Source: an uncultured Tenacibaculum sp. | GTDB taxonomy: Bacteria > Bacteroidota > Bacteroidia > Flavobacteriales > Flavobacteriaceae | Reading direction: 5' to 3' | NCBI GenBank assembly: GCA_947504185.1 | Contig: CANNGJ010000018.1 | Location: 1-64,000, forward strand | Length of the DNA stretch: 64,000 nucleotides | In this document: positions 1 to 7,049 of the stretch, piece by piece | Position numbering within the stretch: position 1 is the stretch's first letter | How the letters are laid out: each line of letters starts with the position of its first letter | Program-made: the position numbers and the translations under genes | Notes under the pieces: model-generated | Told to the model about the DNA's origin: nothing | Databases searched by the model: none | The model's input: only the letters and a program-made list of their open reading frames with translations

Positions 1-42
1 AAATAATTAAAGCCAAAATTATAACCGACGGAAAATAAAAAA

Positions 43-65
43 GTCGGAAGATTTTTTCTTCCGAC
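43..65 (-). terminator. Terminator downstream of the DUF3127 gene
   Basis: An 8-bp perfect stem (GTCGGAAG/CTTCCGAC) with a 7-nt loop. Read on the minus strand it is followed by a T-rich run, which fits an intrinsic terminator for the minus-strand gene ending at 114. Confidence 0.75.
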
Positions 66-113
66 CATGACTAGCAAATTGCTCTCTTTTTTGTTTTATA
101 AATTATCCTTTTA

Positions 114-479
114 CTAGAAAGGTAAATCATCAGGCTCGTTAGCAGATAAATCTGGAGCTGGTTGAAATTGATCAACTGGCGGCATATTCTGAGGAGCAGC
201 TTGAGATAAGTTCTCAATTCTCCATCCTTGAACAGAGTTAAAGTATTTTGCAACACCTTCTGGGTTAATCCATTCTCTACCTCTTAAATTGATAGAAACC
301 TTTACGTCTTGACCAACAGCATAACTATTTAAAATATCACATTTATCCTGTACAAACTCAATCATAATCATTTGTGGATATTGCTCATCGGTAGTAACAA
401 CCATTTCGCGTTTTCTAAATCCACTAGCACCAAACGTTTGTGTTTCGTTAATTAATTTAATCTTCCCAATAACTTCCAT
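114..479 (-). CDS. DUF3127 domain protein with SSB-like C-terminal tip
   Basis: A 121-residue protein recognised as the Bacteroidota DUF3127 family. Residues 1-85 form a compact beta-rich domain that opens MEVIGKIKLI and looks like an OB fold. The rest is a Pro/Gln-rich linker that ends in an acidic tip, DDLPF. This tip is very close to the DDDIPF tail with which bacterial SSB proteins recruit repair and replication enzymes, so a role near single-stranded nucleic acid is inferred, not shown. It lies 8 bp downstream of the flavoprotein gene on the same strand and is followed by a terminator. Confidence 0.85.
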   Translation of the reverse strand: MEVIGKIKLINETQTFGASGFRKREMVVTTDEQYPQMIMIEFVQDKCDILNSYAVGQDVKVSINLRGREWINPEGVAKYFNSVQGWRIENLSQAAPQNMPPVDQFQPAPDLSANEPDDLPF

Positions 480-487
480 ATTCTTAA

Positions 488-1348
488 CTATTTAATTAAA
501 AGTACTTTCCAAGCACTTTCTACATCATTATTCTTTAAATACTCTTGTGCAAATGTATGTTTTTTTTCAGTTGAAAGCGAAACATATTCTGGATGTTCTT
601 TCGCAAAGTTATCAACAACCTCTTGACTTGGAAGCTCTTCTACATTTCCTAACATTCCTAAATTATTCCCTGTTAAAACAGTACTATTTTTAATTTCATG
701 TGGAATACTATCTACTCCTATTCCTAAAGTTGATATTGGTTTTGGTATTTCGAAAAAACCATCACGTGCTCTCGAATAAAAACTTCCTCCTGCTCTAGCA
801 ACTAAATCAATTTTATATTGGTCGATACTTCCGTCTTCTCCAATAACATTTTCGTTAATATGCAATTTAACAACTTCACAAACAATTAAATTCCCCGCAC
901 CTCCTTCAGTTCCTGTATAAATAATATCAGTTACTTTGCACTCAAATTGCACTGGTGATTCAGCTACTCTAAAAGGTTTCACCTTATCAGAAGGTAACAT
1001 GGTTAATCCTGATTTTTCAAATTCGTTAACACCCTTTGGATACATGGTACTGCTTAACGACATTTGCTGAACAATATCATAGTTCACCATATTAATCACT
1101 ACCTCTCTTGTATCCTCTGCGTTATCTAATGTATGTTTGGTTTTGTTGCCTCTTACACTACGTGCTGGTGAAAAAATCATCATTGGTGGATTTGCTCCAA
1201 AAACGTTAAAAAAACTAAATGGAGATAAATTAGGATTCCCTTCAGAATCTATCGTACTAGCAAAAGCTATTGGTCTTGGAGCAATAGCTCCTAATAAATA
1301 ACCATGTAATTTTCCAACAGGTAAATCTTTAGGATCAAGTGATAACAT
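488..1348 (-). CDS. Flavin reductase-like (FMN-binding split-barrel) protein
   Basis: A 286-residue cytosolic protein of the flavin-reductase-like, FMN-binding split-barrel family. The N-terminal part carries the family signature region IAPRPIAFAST and SPFSFFNVFGANPP, where FMN and NAD(P)H are expected to bind. The last roughly 70 residues are an alpha-helical extension common in the Bacteroidota versions. There is no signal peptide. The substrate is unknown; members reduce FMN or act as flavoprotein oxygenase partners. It is probably co-transcribed with the DUF3127 gene, 8 bp downstream. Confidence 0.85.
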   Translation of the reverse strand: MLSLDPKDLPVGKLHGYLLGAIAPRPIAFASTIDSEGNPNLSPFSFFNVFGANPPMMIFSPARSVRGNKTKHTLDNAEDTREVVINMVNYDIVQQMSLSSTMYPKGVNEFEKSGLTMLPSDKVKPFRVAESPVQFECKVTDIIYTGTEGGAGNLIVCEVVKLHINENVIGEDGSIDQYKIDLVARAGGSFYSRARDGFFEIPKPISTLGIGVDSIPHEIKNSTVLTGNNLGMLGNVEELPSQEVVDNFAKEHPEYVSLSTEKKHTFAQEYLKNNDVESAWKVLLIK

Positions 1349-1411
1349 ACTGTATTTTTTTAATGTAAATATACTACGGTTTTACAAAATAAGTTATTGT
1401 ACAGAATAGTT

Positions 1412-1419
1412 TATATTTG
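1412..1419 (+). promoter_or_regulatory. -7 box TATATTTG of the histidine kinase gene
   Basis: A perfect Bacteroidota -7 element (TAnnTTTG). Only 4 nt separate it from the ATG at 1424, so transcription should start at or within the start codon and the mRNA would be leaderless. No well-spaced -33 TTG was found. Confidence 0.5.
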
Positions 1420-1423
1420 ACTA

Positions 1424-2572
1424 ATGACATTTTTTAAGAATACTTATTGGGTAAAGCGGATTGTTATTTTTATATCCTTATTAATTGTTACATTCATTTT
1501 ATGGAACACCTATGTATTCTTTCAAAAATTCAAACAAGAAGAAAGAGGGAAAATAGAAATTTTCGCTGCGGCTTTTAAAGAACTAGCTTCGAATCCAGAC
1601 TTAAACGAGAATACTAACTTAATTAACAAAGTTTATCAAACGATTGAAGATACTCCAACCATTTTGGTAAACAAGGATGGTACAATTGATTTACACAGAA
1701 ATTTAGATTCTCTAAAAGCTACAAATCCAAAATACCTTCAAGAGCAATTAAATATAATGAAAGCTCAAAATGAGCCTATCGAAATTGAATATTTTGGAAT
1801 CACTCAGTATTTTTATTATCGAAACTCTGATTTACTTTATAAACTCAAATATTACCCTTTAGCCTTATTATTAATTTTAGCCTTGTTTTTAACCATTGTA
1901 TACATGGTTTATAAATCGAGTAAAGTTGCAGAACAAAATAAGTTATGGACAGGAATGGCTAAAGAAACAGCGCATCAAATAGGAACACCTTTATCCTCTT
2001 TATTAGGGTGGATTGCTATTTTAAGGTCTGAAAATGTAAATGAAGAATATATTGTAGAAATCGAAAAGGATGTTGATCGATTAAGTACCATAGCTAACCG
2101 TTTTTCTAAAATAGGTTCAGTTCCTAAATTAGAGCAGCAAAACATTGTTGACATAACCAAAAGTGCTTTTAATTATTTACAATCACGAAGTTCTAAAAGA
2201 GTTATGTTTTCGTTTACTACTTCAAAAAATGAATTAAATAGCAATATAAACACTGAGTTGTATGGTTGGGTTATTGAAAATTTAGTTAAAAATGCAATCG
2301 ATGCTATGCAAGGAAAAGGAAGTATTTCTTTACAAATTAGCTATACAGATAAACAAATAAAAATTACAATCTCGGATACTGGAAAAGGAATTGCAAAATC
2401 TCAGTTTAAACAAATTTTCACTCCAGGTTTTACCACTAAAAAACGTGGTTGGGGACTGGGTTTATCGCTTTCTAAAAGAATTATTGAAGATTACCATAAA
2501 GGTAAAATATTTGTAAAAAAATCTGAATTAGGTAAAGGAACTACTTTCGAGATTCAGTTAGAGAAGGTTTAA
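1424..2572 (+). CDS. Membrane sensor histidine kinase
   Basis: A 382-residue two-TM sensor kinase. TM1 is at about residues 12-33 and TM2 at about 145-163, enclosing a periplasmic sensor of about 110 residues. The kinase core follows directly without a HAMP domain: H box AHQIGTPLSS with phospho-acceptor His184, N box ENLVKNAIDAM, G1 box DTGKGI and G2 box GWGLGLSLS. No response regulator is adjacent, so it is an orphan kinase. The ATG lies 4 nt after a -7 box. Its stop codon overlaps the stop of the convergent lipoprotein gene, with no terminator between them. Confidence 0.9.
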   Translation: MTFFKNTYWVKRIVIFISLLIVTFILWNTYVFFQKFKQEERGKIEIFAAAFKELASNPDLNENTNLINKVYQTIEDTPTILVNKDGTIDLHRNLDSLKATNPKYLQEQLNIMKAQNEPIEIEYFGITQYFYYRNSDLLYKLKYYPLALLLILALFLTIVYMVYKSSKVAEQNKLWTGMAKETAHQIGTPLSSLLGWIAILRSENVNEEYIVEIEKDVDRLSTIANRFSKIGSVPKLEQQNIVDITKSAFNYLQSRSSKRVMFSFTTSKNELNSNINTELYGWVIENLVKNAIDAMQGKGSISLQISYTDKQIKITISDTGKGIAKSQFKQIFTPGFTTKKRGWGLGLSLSKRIIEDYHKGKIFVKKSELGKGTTFEIQLEKV

Positions 2573-3003
2573 TCATAAGTTATATTCTGTTCTATTAAAA
2601 ACCAATTATCATTCAATTTAATTGGTCTTTTACAATAGTCCAAAAACTGAGGGTATTCTAATAAAATTGCTTCTTCGTCTAAAATTTTTATTAAATAGAA
2701 CTTATCATCACTATCTATAAAATTATCTTTACTATTATTATTACACTGAAACTTATATACAATTCCTAGTTTTGGGAAATGATTAATTGAACATAACTTT
2801 GAATCTTTCACAGCTTTCTTAAAAATAGCAAAATGATTCTTTTTTACTATTCTAAAAACATTACCTTCTTTTAATGATTTACTAATTATGAATTCATTAA
2901 TTTTCTCAAAACTTGTTGTATATTTTTTTATTATATAAATATCAGATGAACATGAATAAAAGTTCATAATTATAAATAGAAAAACTAATTTACTAAATTT
3001 CAT
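2569..3003 (-). CDS. Putative lipoprotein, unknown function
   Basis: A 144-residue protein with a short hydrophobic signal and a lipobox-like NFYSC at residues 14-18, so it is predicted to be exported and lipid-anchored. The mature part is Lys/Phe/Ile-rich and has several cysteines (C92, C124). No family is recognised. It is the last gene of a minus-strand group after greA and the HIT gene, 11 bp downstream of the HIT stop-to-start gap. Its stop overlaps that of the convergent histidine kinase by 2 bases. Confidence 0.65.
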   Translation of the reverse strand: MKFSKLVFLFIIMNFYSCSSDIYIIKKYTTSFEKINEFIISKSLKEGNVFRIVKKNHFAIFKKAVKDSKLCSINHFPKLGIVYKFQCNNNSKDNFIDSDDKFYLIKILDEEAILLEYPQFLDYCKRPIKLNDNWFLIEQNITYD

Positions 3004-3014
3004 TATAAAAAATT

Positions 3015-3407
3015 CTACTTAAAATTACCAGAAATTCCTTCAGCTAACGCAACAAACTCCTCATTAGTTAACTTAACTTTCTGTTGAAATTGAATATCAG
3101 CCATTGAGTTTAGTGGAATTAAATGTACATGTACATGTGGCACTTCTAAACCAATTACACTCATACCAACACGTTTACAAGGAATCGTTTTCTCTATAGC
3201 CTTTGCTACACGGTACGAAAAAGACATCAATCCGCTATATTCTTTTTCTGACAAATCGAATAATTTATTTTCTTCTCTTTTTGGTATTACCAAGGTGTGT
3301 CCTTTTGCATTTGGATTTACATCTAAAAAAGCATAATAATTTTCATCTTCTGCTATTTTATATGATGGAATCTCTCCATTTACAATTTTAGTAAAAATAC
3401 TTGCCAT
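3015..3407 (-). CDS. HIT family nucleotide hydrolase/transferase
   Basis: A 130-residue cytosolic protein of the histidine-triad superfamily (HINT/HIT-like). It opens with the family start MASIFTKIVNGEIPSYKI and carries the triad HVHVHLIP near residues 90-97, where the central histidine is the nucleophile. Family members hydrolyse nucleoside phosphoramidates and other nucleotidyl compounds. It lies downstream of greA, separated by a terminator hairpin, an arrangement common in Flavobacteriia. Confidence 0.92.
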   Translation of the reverse strand: MASIFTKIVNGEIPSYKIAEDENYYAFLDVNPNAKGHTLVIPKREENKLFDLSEKEYSGLMSFSYRVAKAIEKTIPCKRVGMSVIGLEVPHVHVHLIPLNSMADIQFQQKVKLTNEEFVALAEGISGNFK

Positions 3408-3440
3408 GTCTCTTTTTTATAATGTTTAGTAAAAATAAAA

Positions 3441-3464
3441 AAAGCGTTGCAGAAGCAACGCTTT
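3441..3464 (-). terminator. greA terminator
   Basis: A 10-bp perfect stem (AAAGCGTTGC/GCAACGCTTT) with loop AGAA, followed on the minus strand by a run of seven T. It sits right after the greA stop, so transcription of the HIT gene is at least partly separated from greA. Confidence 0.85.
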
Positions 3465-3487
3465 AATCAATAAATATTTTAACAGTA

Positions 3488-3961
3488 TTAACGAGAAATA
3501 TTAATAACTTCAAATTTCATAATTCCACTTGGAACCTGAATCTCAGCAATCTCTCCTACTTTTTTACCTAACAACCCTTTACCTATTGGTGAATTTACAG
3601 ATAGTTTTCCGTTTCTAATATCAGTTTCAGAATCTGCAACTAAGGTATACGTAAACTCCATACCGTTAGCCGTGTTTTTTATTTTTACGATAGAATGAAT
3701 TAGTATTTTAGAAGTATCTAACTGACTCTCATCAATAATACGTGCATTCGCAACTACATTTTTAAGTTTTGCAATTTTCGTTTCTAATAACGATTGTTCC
3801 TCTTTTGCAGCATGATATTCTGCATTTTCACTTAAATCCCCTTTATCTATAGCCTCTCCTATTTCTTGAGAAACTCTTGGTCTTTCAACATGCTCTAAGT
3901 GTGACAGCTCTTCTTTTAATTTCTTTAGTCCTTCTGCGGTATAATATGATACTTTACTCAT
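3488..3961 (-). CDS. greA: Transcription elongation factor GreA
   Basis: A 157-residue GreA, the usual length. The N-terminal coiled coil (about residues 1-75) contains the tip motif GDLSENAEYHAAKEEQ, whose acidic residues reach into the RNA polymerase secondary channel and stimulate cleavage of backtracked transcripts. The C-terminal FKBP-like domain (about 80-157) contains NSPIGKGLLGKKVGE. It has its own terminator downstream and a -7 box in the upstream gap. Confidence 0.97.
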   Translation of the reverse strand: MSKVSYYTAEGLKKLKEELSHLEHVERPRVSQEIGEAIDKGDLSENAEYHAAKEEQSLLETKIAKLKNVVANARIIDESQLDTSKILIHSIVKIKNTANGMEFTYTLVADSETDIRNGKLSVNSPIGKGLLGKKVGEIAEIQVPSGIMKFEVINISR

Positions 3962-4010
3962 AACTTCTTAAATTTAAAAATCTCACGCCGTTAGGTATGA
4001 GATTGTCTTA

Positions 4011-4018
4011 CAAATGTA
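4011..4018 (-). promoter_or_regulatory. -7 box of greA and leader hairpin
   Basis: On the minus strand the bases read TACATTTG, a perfect TAnnTTTG box 49 bp before the greA ATG. The leader between them contains a 7-bp inverted repeat (AATCTCA at 3979-3985 and TGAGATT at 3998-4004) that could fold in the mRNA. No clear -33 TTG is seen. Confidence 0.45.
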
Positions 4019-4072
4019 CAAAATATTTGTAAATTCGTTGCGTTTACCATTATAACTCAATTTAGCTTCAAT

Positions 4073-4480
4073 ATGAAAAAGATATTTTTATTAGTTATTA
4101 TTTTAATCTCATTTAGTTGTAGTGATAATGTTCCTGTTAACAACTGCTTTAATGGAGTTAATATGAATGCTATTATAGATCTTACTTTACCTGAATTTCA
4201 AGGGTTATTAGTTCCTAGTGGACAATCTCAAAACACAATTCAAGGACGTAATGTTTTTATTTTTAGAACTGGTAATAGTTACAAAGCTTTTGACCAACAA
4301 TGTCCTGAAAGAAATTGCAATTCTTTAATAACATTTAATGGTCTGGAAATTATATGCCCTTGTGATGATAAAAAATATAGTTTTTTATCAGACGGAGCTC
4401 CTTTAGATGGTGAAGGTTGTCATGCTTTAATGTATTTAGTTTCTCCAATTAATAGTTCACAATTAAGAATATCTCGTTAA
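4073..4480 (+). CDS. Rieske-fold lipoprotein lacking the cluster histidines
   Basis: A 135-residue lipoprotein: signal residues 1-15 and lipobox ISFSC with Cys16. The rest aligns by eye to a Rieske domain, but box 1 reads C77-P-E79-R-N-C82 where C-T-H-x-G-C is expected, and box 2 reads C95-P-C97-D98 where C-P-C-H is expected. All four cysteines remain and both iron-ligating histidines are replaced by acidic residues, so a [2Fe-2S] cluster of Rieske type is unlikely. A structural or disulfide role in the periplasm is inferred. It is a single gene between divergent greA and purK. Confidence 0.75.
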   Translation: MKKIFLLVIILISFSCSDNVPVNNCFNGVNMNAIIDLTLPEFQGLLVPSGQSQNTIQGRNVFIFRTGNSYKAFDQQCPERNCNSLITFNGLEIICPCDDKKYSFLSDGAPLDGEGCHALMYLVSPINSSQLRISR

Positions 4481-4514
4481 TTGTATTATACTACAATTTA
4501 GATTCTTATTTTTG
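4481..4514 (+). promoter_or_regulatory. purK operon promoter
   Basis: A TTG at 4481-4483 and a perfect -7 box TATTTTTG at 4507-4514, 23 bp apart (at the long end for Bacteroidota). It lies 31 bp upstream of the purK start. Confidence 0.6.
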
Positions 4515-4545
4515 TGCTAACAACAACACACAAAAACAATTAATC

Positions 4546-5703
4546 TTGAAAAATTACTTTTCTTCAGATTTTAAATTGGGCGTTCTCGGTGGCGGTCAAT
4601 TAGGAAGAATGCTACTTACCGAAACACAAAAATTTGATATTTACACCGTTATTTTAGATGGAAACTCAGAAGCTCCATGCGCACAAATTTGTAATGAATT
4701 TCACCAAGGAGACTTATTAGACTTTGATACCGTTTATAACTTTGGTAAAAAGGTAGATTTACTAACTATTGAAATAGAAAATGTAAATATTGATGCCTTA
4801 GACAAACTAGAAAAAGAAGGTTTAACTATCTATCCAAAACCATCTAGTTTAAGAATCATTCAAAACAAAGCCCGTCAAAAACATTTTTATACTGATCATA
4901 ATATTCCAACAGCTGAGTTTTCAAATTACGCATATTTAGAAGAACTAAAGCATTCGTATGAAAACGATATTATTGAGTTTCCATTCGTGTGGAAATCGGC
5001 CCAATTTGGTTATGATGGCACGGGTGTAAAAGTTGTTAGAAACTATAACGATTTACAGTCATTACCTGATGGAGAATGTATAGCCGAAAAACTAATTCCG
5101 TTTAAAAACGAATTAGCAGTAATTGTCGCTAGAAACACTGACGGTGAAGTAAAAACTTACCCAGTAGTTGAAATGGAATTTCACCCAGAAGCAAATCAAG
5201 TTGAATATGTAATCTGTCCTGCAAGAATAGATTCTCAAGTAGCTGAAAAAGCTATAGAAATTGCTTTAAAGGTTGTTAGCGAATTAGATTTTATTGGTTT
5301 ATTAGCTGTGGAAATGTTTCAAACAGTAGATGATAAAATATTAGTAAACGAAGTTGCTCCAAGAACTCATAATTCTGGACACTATTCAATAGAAGCGAGT
5401 TACACGAATCAATTCGAACAACATTTACGTAGTATCTTAAATCTTCCTTTAGGAAATACTGATAGTAAAGTTGCGGGTATTATGGTAAATTTAGTAGGAG
5501 CCGAAGGTTATACAGGTGATGTTTATTATCAAAATATCGAAGATATATTAAAAATCGACGGAGTTATTCCGCATATTTACGGTAAGAAAACCACAAAGCC
5601 TTTTCGTAAAATGGGACATGTAACCATTGTGAATGAAGATATAAACGAAGCGCGCAAAATCGCTCAACAAGTAAAACAAACTATTAAAGTAATTAGTAAA
5701 TAA
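4546..5703 (+). CDS. purK: 5-(carboxyamino)imidazole ribonucleotide synthase PurK
   Basis: A 385-residue ATP-grasp enzyme that carboxylates AIR to N5-CAIR with ATP and bicarbonate, in de novo purine synthesis. The N-terminal motif VLGGGQLGRML is diagnostic, and the ATP-grasp part includes FPFVWKSAQFGYDGTG and NEVAPRTHNSGHYSIEA. The start is a TTG at 4546: no ATG fits, and the protein begins (M)KNYFSSDFKLGVLGGG as in relatives. It is the first gene of purK-ureohydrolase-purE. Confidence 0.96.
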   Translation: MKNYFSSDFKLGVLGGGQLGRMLLTETQKFDIYTVILDGNSEAPCAQICNEFHQGDLLDFDTVYNFGKKVDLLTIEIENVNIDALDKLEKEGLTIYPKPSSLRIIQNKARQKHFYTDHNIPTAEFSNYAYLEELKHSYENDIIEFPFVWKSAQFGYDGTGVKVVRNYNDLQSLPDGECIAEKLIPFKNELAVIVARNTDGEVKTYPVVEMEFHPEANQVEYVICPARIDSQVAEKAIEIALKVVSELDFIGLLAVEMFQTVDDKILVNEVAPRTHNSGHYSIEASYTNQFEQHLRSILNLPLGNTDSKVAGIMVNLVGAEGYTGDVYYQNIEDILKIDGVIPHIYGKKTTKPFRKMGHVTIVNEDINEARKIAQQVKQTIKVISK

Positions 5704-5706
5704 TCT

Positions 5707-6483
5707 ATGAGTAATGTAATCATTCAAGGAATATTGTTCGATGATAAATCTTCTTATCAAAAGGGTCCTAAATTAGCACCTCCTTTAATTAGAAAAGCTT
5801 TAAATTCTGGATCATTAAACCTTTTTGCAGAGAACAAAATTTCTATTGAAAATGATATTATTATTGACAAAGGAGATTTTGAAATTACTAATTATTTTGA
5901 TGTTGAAGAAATTACCAGAAAGCACCTTAACTTGAGTGATAAAATTTTAACATTAGGAGGTGATCATTCTATTACATTTCCAATAATAAAAGCATATTAT
6001 AATAAATATCCAAAACTAGACATTCTTCACATTGATGCTCATGCTGATTTATATGAGGATTTTGAAGGGGATAAATATTCACATGCCTGTCCATTTGCAA
6101 GGATTATGGAAAATAATTTTGCTGTGAAATTAGTTCAAGTCGGAATTAGAACTTTAAATACTCATCAAGCTGAGCAAGCAAAAAGATTTAATGTTGAAAT
6201 TCATGAAATGAAAGATTTGGATTTGTCTAAAATTTCATCATTTAAAAACCCCTTATACATCTCTTTAGATATGGATGGATTCGACCCAGCTTTTGCCCCA
6301 GGAGTATCGCATCATGAACCAGGGGGATTGTCATCAAGACAAGTTATCGATTTAATCCAAAATATAAATACTGAAGTTGTTGGTGCTGATATTGTTGAAT
6401 ATAACCCAACTAAAGACTTTCAAGATATGACAGCTTTTTTAGCTGCAAAAATGATGAAAGAAATTTTAGCAAAAATGATTTAA
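5707..6483 (+). CDS. Agmatinase/arginase family ureohydrolase
   Basis: A 258-residue ureohydrolase with a complete binuclear manganese site: GGDHS (H87), DAHAD (D110, H112, D114) and SLDMDGFDP (D188, D190). The short length and GADIVEYNP end resemble agmatinase or formimidoylglutamase-type members rather than eukaryotic-like arginase. The exact substrate cannot be fixed. It starts 3 bp after purK and ends 15 bp before purE, so it is an insertion into the purK-purE pair and should be co-transcribed with purine genes. Confidence 0.88.
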   Translation: MSNVIIQGILFDDKSSYQKGPKLAPPLIRKALNSGSLNLFAENKISIENDIIIDKGDFEITNYFDVEEITRKHLNLSDKILTLGGDHSITFPIIKAYYNKYPKLDILHIDAHADLYEDFEGDKYSHACPFARIMENNFAVKLVQVGIRTLNTHQAEQAKRFNVEIHEMKDLDLSKISSFKNPLYISLDMDGFDPAFAPGVSHHEPGGLSSRQVIDLIQNINTEVVGADIVEYNPTKDFQDMTAFLAAKMMKEILAKMI

Positions 6484-6498
6484 TTTTTAAAAATAATT

Positions 6499-6978
6499 AT
6501 GGTAGGAATAATCATGGGAAGCGATTCAGATCTTCCAATAATGCAAGAAGCAATTGATATTTTAGAGAGTTTTGATATTCAAATTGAAGTAGATATTGTT
6601 TCTGCTCATAGAACTCCAGAAAAATTAGTTGACTATTCTAAAAACGCACATACTCGCGGTATCAAAGTAATTATTGCTGGTGCCGGTGGTGCTGCTCATT
6701 TACCAGGAATGGTAGCAAGCATGAGTCCGCTACCAATAATAGGAGTACCTGTAAAAAGTAGAAATTCTATAGATGGTTGGGATTCTGTTTTGTCTATTTT
6801 ACAAATGCCAGGAGGAGTTCCTGTGGCAACTGTTGCTTTAGATGGCGCTAAAAATGCTGGTATTTTAGCAGCTCAAATTATTGGAGCTTCAGACAAATGT
6901 GTATTAGATAAAATAATCGCATACAAAGAAGGTTTAAAACTGAAAGTTGAAAAAGCTTCTGAGAGAGTAAGAAAATAA
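6499..6978 (+). CDS. purE: N5-carboxyaminoimidazole ribonucleotide mutase PurE
   Basis: A 159-residue class I PurE, which moves the carboxyl group of N5-CAIR to give CAIR, the step after PurK. The motifs GSDSDLP (residues 7-13), SAHRTP and AGAGGAAHLPGM form the active site. Length and pairing with purK are normal. A strong terminator closes the operon. Confidence 0.97.
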   Translation: MVGIIMGSDSDLPIMQEAIDILESFDIQIEVDIVSAHRTPEKLVDYSKNAHTRGIKVIIAGAGGAAHLPGMVASMSPLPIIGVPVKSRNSIDGWDSVLSILQMPGGVPVATVALDGAKNAGILAAQIIGASDKCVLDKIIAYKEGLKLKVEKASERVRK

Positions 6979-7001
6979 CTATTTTAGTAAAATATATAAT
7001 T

Positions 7002-7028
7002 CAAAACCCCACCTTATGTGGGGTTTTG
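7002..7028 (+). terminator. purE operon terminator
   Basis: A perfect 11-bp stem (CAAAACCCCAC/GTGGGGTTTTG) with a 5-nt loop, 23 bp after the purE stop. Confidence 0.88.
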
Positions 7029-7049
7029 GTAATTTTAAATTGATTTTTT

